The notes beneath the pieces are model-generated. The model saw nothing but the letters and a program-made list of their open reading frames with translations. It searched no databases and was not told the DNA's origin. 16,277 bases of DNA from Ignavibacteria bacterium UBA2333. GTDB lineage: Bacteria > Bacteroidota > Ignavibacteria > Kapaibacteriales > Kapaibacteriaceae. A program made the position numbers and the translations under genes. How positions within the stretch are numbered: position 1 is the first letter of the stretch; each line of letters begins with the position of its first letter. Shown here piece by piece: positions 13,426 to 16,277 of this stretch. The stretch is from NCBI GenBank assembly GCA_002344895.1, contig DDUR01000011.1, positions 426-16,702 of the forward strand. The letters are read 5' to 3'.

Positions 13426-15666
13426 CTAACTGCGGAATCGTACGGCCAGGACAACGTTTCGGCCCGGTGCGGAAATGCCTGACTGAGCCGATCGGTAGTG
13501 AAGATCAAAGATGTTCTCCACGGCTGCCTGGATCGTCCACGATGACGAGATGTCGATTGATGTACGTAGGTCAGCGACTGTCCACGAAGGCAGGCCACCA
13601 TTGGGATACTGAATACCCATCACGGCCTCATCAATTGGCGAAATCATATCCATGGTCCAGGCAGCACTCCATCGAACATCAAGGGACACATCCACAATGT
13701 CAAACGGAAACCAACCTATGTGAAACCGTCCAAAAGACGGCGTCACCTTCTCAAGAGGGAAGTCGTTTGTCTCATCACGTCCGGTAACGTACGTAGCCGT
13801 TACCATCACACGCCACGGATAGGCGCGATAGTCAACACCACACGACAGTCCTGCAATACGACCTGTTCCAAAGTTCTGTGGAGCTACAACGGCACTTGGC
13901 ACACCATCAAAGACGATACTATCACGTCCGTTAAACGTAAATGGTCGTACTTCGATAGCATTTGTGAGCCATGACCGATACACAGACGACGTCAGGGCAA
14001 GGCCAACGATGGGTCGGACCTCGACACCAAGTTCTGCTGTGGTAACCGTTACCGGACCGAGTCCAGGATTCGGCACAACGAGCTGTCCACCAGCTGATTC
14101 AAACACCTTTGCCACGTCATCAACGTTCGGTGCACGAAAACCATTGGCAACATTGCCGTGAACGGTGATCAGATCCGAAACAATCCACGTAGCTCCAAGT
14201 GATCCAGTTACGGCACCATTTGTCATCGTAATCGTTGAAAATGGTAACGAAAACACGGAAGAATCTGTGATGGCCGATTGCAGTGATACGGCCGTACCAC
14301 GAAGTCCAACAGCAACGGTAACATCAGAGCCAAAACCCCAACGAAGTTGAGAATAGGCAGCATACGTTGTGTAGGTGCTTCCACCATCGGGATATCGTGT
14401 GGCAGCAGGTGTACGAAGACCAGAGACAATGTTCTCCTGCGATGCCACGGAAGAAATGTCTTGATAGGACACTTCAACACCATAGTACAGATCACGATCG
14501 ATGGACGAGCTTGGCTGCAGACGACTACGTCCATCAATGTTGAGATTTGTAATGGCAACACGTTCCTCTTGATGGCGAAGCCAATCGTTCCCAAGGTTCC
14601 TGTTGTGGCGCGACTCTTCATACCACTGAAACGAAGCCGTAGCGACAACATCGTTGACCACAGAACCAAGCGACGTGGCTTTTGCTGTCAGTGATTGTAA
14701 GGTCCAGAACTGCGGTCCATAATACCACTCAGCACTGCGTGGACGTCCATTACGAAGCTCAACGAGGCGATCATACCGCGGAATATCTGTCGACGTTGAC
14801 AGATGTCCGCCATAGGTAAGCGACCACACATCATCAATCTTCCACAGCACCTTCTGCAGAACATTTACCTGTGAGTATCCACTTGGTGACTGAAGATGTG
14901 GATCAGACGTTGGAACAACAGAATCACGGCCATCAATACGCTTTACCTCAAACGTGCGTAACCCGAACGTAGGAGCAGCGCTGGGCATGGTACGTCCAGA
15001 GCGAACATCACCAAACATCGAGGCCGTAACAGATGTATACGTGGCCACATTCTCCCAGGAGAACGAAGCCTCGGCCGACAAAGTCCGTTCCGTCGTTGCC
15101 GACGCGTACCGTGCGAGTGACGACGTGTGGGCAAAAAAACCTGATGGTGATAGTAACGGGTCCTTTGTGGTAAACACAAGAACACCACCCATGGCATCGG
15201 AACCGTACTGCACCGAGCCCGGGCCAAAAAGCACCTCTGTTGATGAAAGTGCATTTGCATCCAGTTGAATCAGGTTTTGCAGATTACCTGAGCGATAGAT
15301 GGCGTTGTTCAAGCGAACACCATCAACAACGAGCAAGACTGAGTTTGCAGCAAAACCGCGTAGGCGGGGACTACCGCCACCCATCTGACTACGCTGCATA
15401 AAGACTTCGCCGGAACTCTCAACGAGATCGGCCATGGTACCTGGATTCCGCTGTTGAACGTCACGCACGTCCATACGGAGAATCTGACGAGAAACGGTTG
15501 AGCTGCGCTCCTGCCAACGACTTGCACTAATCACCATTGGTGGCATTTCAACAACACGTGTAGAATCCACGCCAGTCGAATCACCAACAAATGACGATGC
15601 AATCACGGGAGCACACAGCACAACCAACGATGCAGCAAACATGCTCCATCGAACACTGTTGTTCAT
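13426..15666 (-). CDS. TonB-dependent outer-membrane receptor
   Basis: A 746-residue receptor that takes up a large or scarce ligand across the outer membrane using TonB-ExbBD energy. It has a signal peptide at about 1-24 (SLVVLCAPVIAS), a TonB-box-like stretch (RVVEMPPMVISASR, 37-50), a plug domain (about 52-170) with SPRLRGF (99-105) and VDGVRLNN, and then a beta-barrel ending in NVVLAVRFRS. The plug wording (GGGSPRLRGF, VDGVRLNNAIYRSGNLQN) resembles heme/hemoglobin and cobalamin receptors. FRAP (510-513) and NPGL (533-536) correspond to the FRAP/NPDL region of heme receptors, but no His lies between them where those receptors carry one, so heme is not assured. The start is ATG at 15666, with no ribosome binding motif, just before the signal sequence. 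It lies 42 bases after the 179-residue gene and probably shares its transcript. No Fur-like site was identified. Confidence 0.93.
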   Translation of the reverse strand: MNNSVRWSMFAASLVVLCAPVIASSFVGDSTGVDSTRVVEMPPMVISASRWQERSSTVSRQILRMDVRDVQQRNPGTMADLVESSGEVFMQRSQMGGGSPRLRGFAANSVLLVVDGVRLNNAIYRSGNLQNLIQLDANALSSTEVLFGPGSVQYGSDAMGGVLVFTTKDPLLSPSGFFAHTSSLARYASATTERTLSAEASFSWENVATYTSVTASMFGDVRSGRTMPSAAPTFGLRTFEVKRIDGRDSVVPTSDPHLQSPSGYSQVNVLQKVLWKIDDVWSLTYGGHLSTSTDIPRYDRLVELRNGRPRSAEWYYGPQFWTLQSLTAKATSLGSVVNDVVATASFQWYEESRHNRNLGNDWLRHQEERVAITNLNIDGRSRLQPSSSIDRDLYYGVEVSYQDISSVASQENIVSGLRTPAATRYPDGGSTYTTYAAYSQLRWGFGSDVTVAVGLRGTAVSLQSAITDSSVFSLPFSTITMTNGAVTGSLGATWIVSDLITVHGNVANGFRAPNVDDVAKVFESAGGQLVVPNPGLGPVTVTTAELGVEVRPIVGLALTSSVYRSWLTNAIEVRPFTFNGRDSIVFDGVPSAVVAPQNFGTGRIAGLSCGVDYRAYPWRVMVTATYVTGRDETNDFPLEKVTPSFGRFHIGWFPFDIVDVSLDVRWSAAWTMDMISPIDEAVMGIQYPNGGLPSWTVADLRTSIDISSSWTIQAAVENIFDLHYRSAQSGISAPGRNVVLAVRFRS

Positions 15667-15708
15667 GGTATAGGGGTTAAAAGTGAAACAAGGTGATGAT
15701 AGATGTCA

Positions 15709-16248
15709 TCAACCAAGTTTCGGCGGTATCTCGGGCAGACGGTTATGTCCCTGATGAAGCGCTAACGGGGGCTCACAGGGACGGTGAAGTATGTGAGGAA
15801 CGTCCATTCTAACGTCGATCTTCTTTGGCAGTATTGCCGATAACGTCAACAGTTTCTCCAGACACGTCCGCAGAGGACCACTCTGTGTCTGACGCTGCAG
15901 TGCACGCTGCACCTCGGAATGGAGGGCATGTGCTACCCACGTCTCCTCATCATCAATAAAGGCCAGGACAATCGTCACATCTGCCGAGTCACGTTTCCGC
16001 ACCACGTCGTAGTACCGACCATCCATCACAAACTCACCATCATGGATCCATCGAAGTGCACGACCGTTGAGAGGTTGTGAATCTCGAAGAACCAGACGCG
16101 ACAACTCTGCTACGGGCACTCCCGCACGAATTGTCCTGCGTGCCTCTCGTTGTGCAGTATACTGCAGACCCTTCATCACCACCAGCACTCCCACCTGCTG
16201 CCCAAGCAGCGTCAGCGTCAGGATGATGGTGAGAGAACGGCGGAGCAT
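15709..16248 (-). CDS. Small membrane-anchored protein upstream of a TonB receptor
   Basis: A 179-residue protein with an N-terminal hydrophobic anchor or uncleaved signal (about 5-26, after MLRR), then an amphipathic basic helix (QREARRTIRAGVPVAELSRLVL) and a compact region containing ALRWIHDGEFVMDGRYYDVVRK (shown in parts: RWIHDGEF and GRYYDVV). This layout resembles short uncharacterised Bacteroidota proteins that I recall next to TonB receptors of metal-related loci; this is memory, not a search. The tail after about 145 holds PHILHRPCEPP and LALHQGHN: four His and one Cys within 17 residues (152-168), with another Cys at 129, which could bind a metal. The ATG at 16248 directly follows a C-rich stretch with no ribosome binding motif. 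As first gene of a likely operon with the receptor, it may assist the same uptake task. The biochemical function is unknown. Confidence 0.8.
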   Translation of the reverse strand: MLRRSLTIILTLTLLGQQVGVLVVMKGLQYTAQREARRTIRAGVPVAELSRLVLRDSQPLNGRALRWIHDGEFVMDGRYYDVVRKRDSADVTIVLAFIDDEETWVAHALHSEVQRALQRQTQSGPLRTCLEKLLTLSAILPKKIDVRMDVPHILHRPCEPPLALHQGHNRLPEIPPKLG

Positions 16249-16277
16249 GGGGAGTGGTGGGAGAAGGTGGGGGGGAG
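16249..16277 (-). other. C-rich leader before the 179-residue gene
   Basis: In the sense of the minus-strand gene this stretch is almost all C and T with a few A, and runs directly into the ATG. On the plus strand it shows G runs at 16249-16252, 16259-16261 and 16269-16275. There is no Shine-Dalgarno motif and no TAnnTTTG box, so the promoter lies outside the window. It resembles the C-rich tract at the left edge in composition. Confidence 0.55.

Noticed and set aside
15694..15711. Short hairpin TGATGA/TCATCA between the 179-residue gene and the receptor gene
   Set aside because: A 6-bp AT-rich stem with no T run that overlaps the stop codon; expected by chance at this length.

Overview
The window reads as ordinary chromosome of a bacterium of the Bacteroidota/Chlorobiota (FCB) group. 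The evidence is a very large gingipain-type (C25) cysteine peptidase ending in a type IX secretion sorting domain, two outer-membrane beta-barrel proteins of the TonB-dependent receptor class, a GyrA of the usual bacterial form, and short TAnnTTTG-like boxes 40-45 bases before three start codons, which resemble the -7 element of Bacteroidota promoters. A deep lineage such as Ignavibacteria or Kapabacteria would fit the moderate GC content and the giant C25 protein, but this is inference. No mobile element, CRISPR array, tRNA or rRNA was recognised.

Layout. Positions 1-54 hold a C-rich tract with exact 12-base periodicity. On the minus strand, 48-1388 encodes an L-lysine 6-transaminase. It diverges from a plus-strand gene (1653-3008) for an unrecognised four-helix membrane protein with a coiled-coil tail, which ends at a strong intrinsic terminator (3047-3085). 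Next on the plus strand come the 1955-residue C25 peptidase (3101-8968), gyrA (9026-11503) and a 607-residue or longer TonB-receptor-like barrel (11575-13398). The barrel runs convergently, with a 27-base gap, into a minus-strand pair: a 179-residue membrane-anchored protein (16248-15709) followed 42 bases later by a 746-residue TonB-dependent receptor (15666-13426).

How the parts work together. The C25 protein is exported by Sec and then the type IX system and may itself be a PorU-like sortase. gyrA is a housekeeping gene that appears to have its own promoter between the peptidase gene and its start. The barrel after gyrA seems to depend on gyrA transcription; its signal peptide is encoded in frame upstream but lacks an ATG, GTG or TTG. 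The minus-strand pair looks like a two-gene outer-membrane uptake operon, perhaps for heme, a metal or a cofactor. The transaminase stands alone with no visible lysine-catabolic partner.

The points most worth following are the ILEI/FAM3-like domain inside the C25 protein, the missing start codon and perfect 13-bp hairpin after gyrA, and a 9-bp inverted repeat that brackets the gyrA leader.
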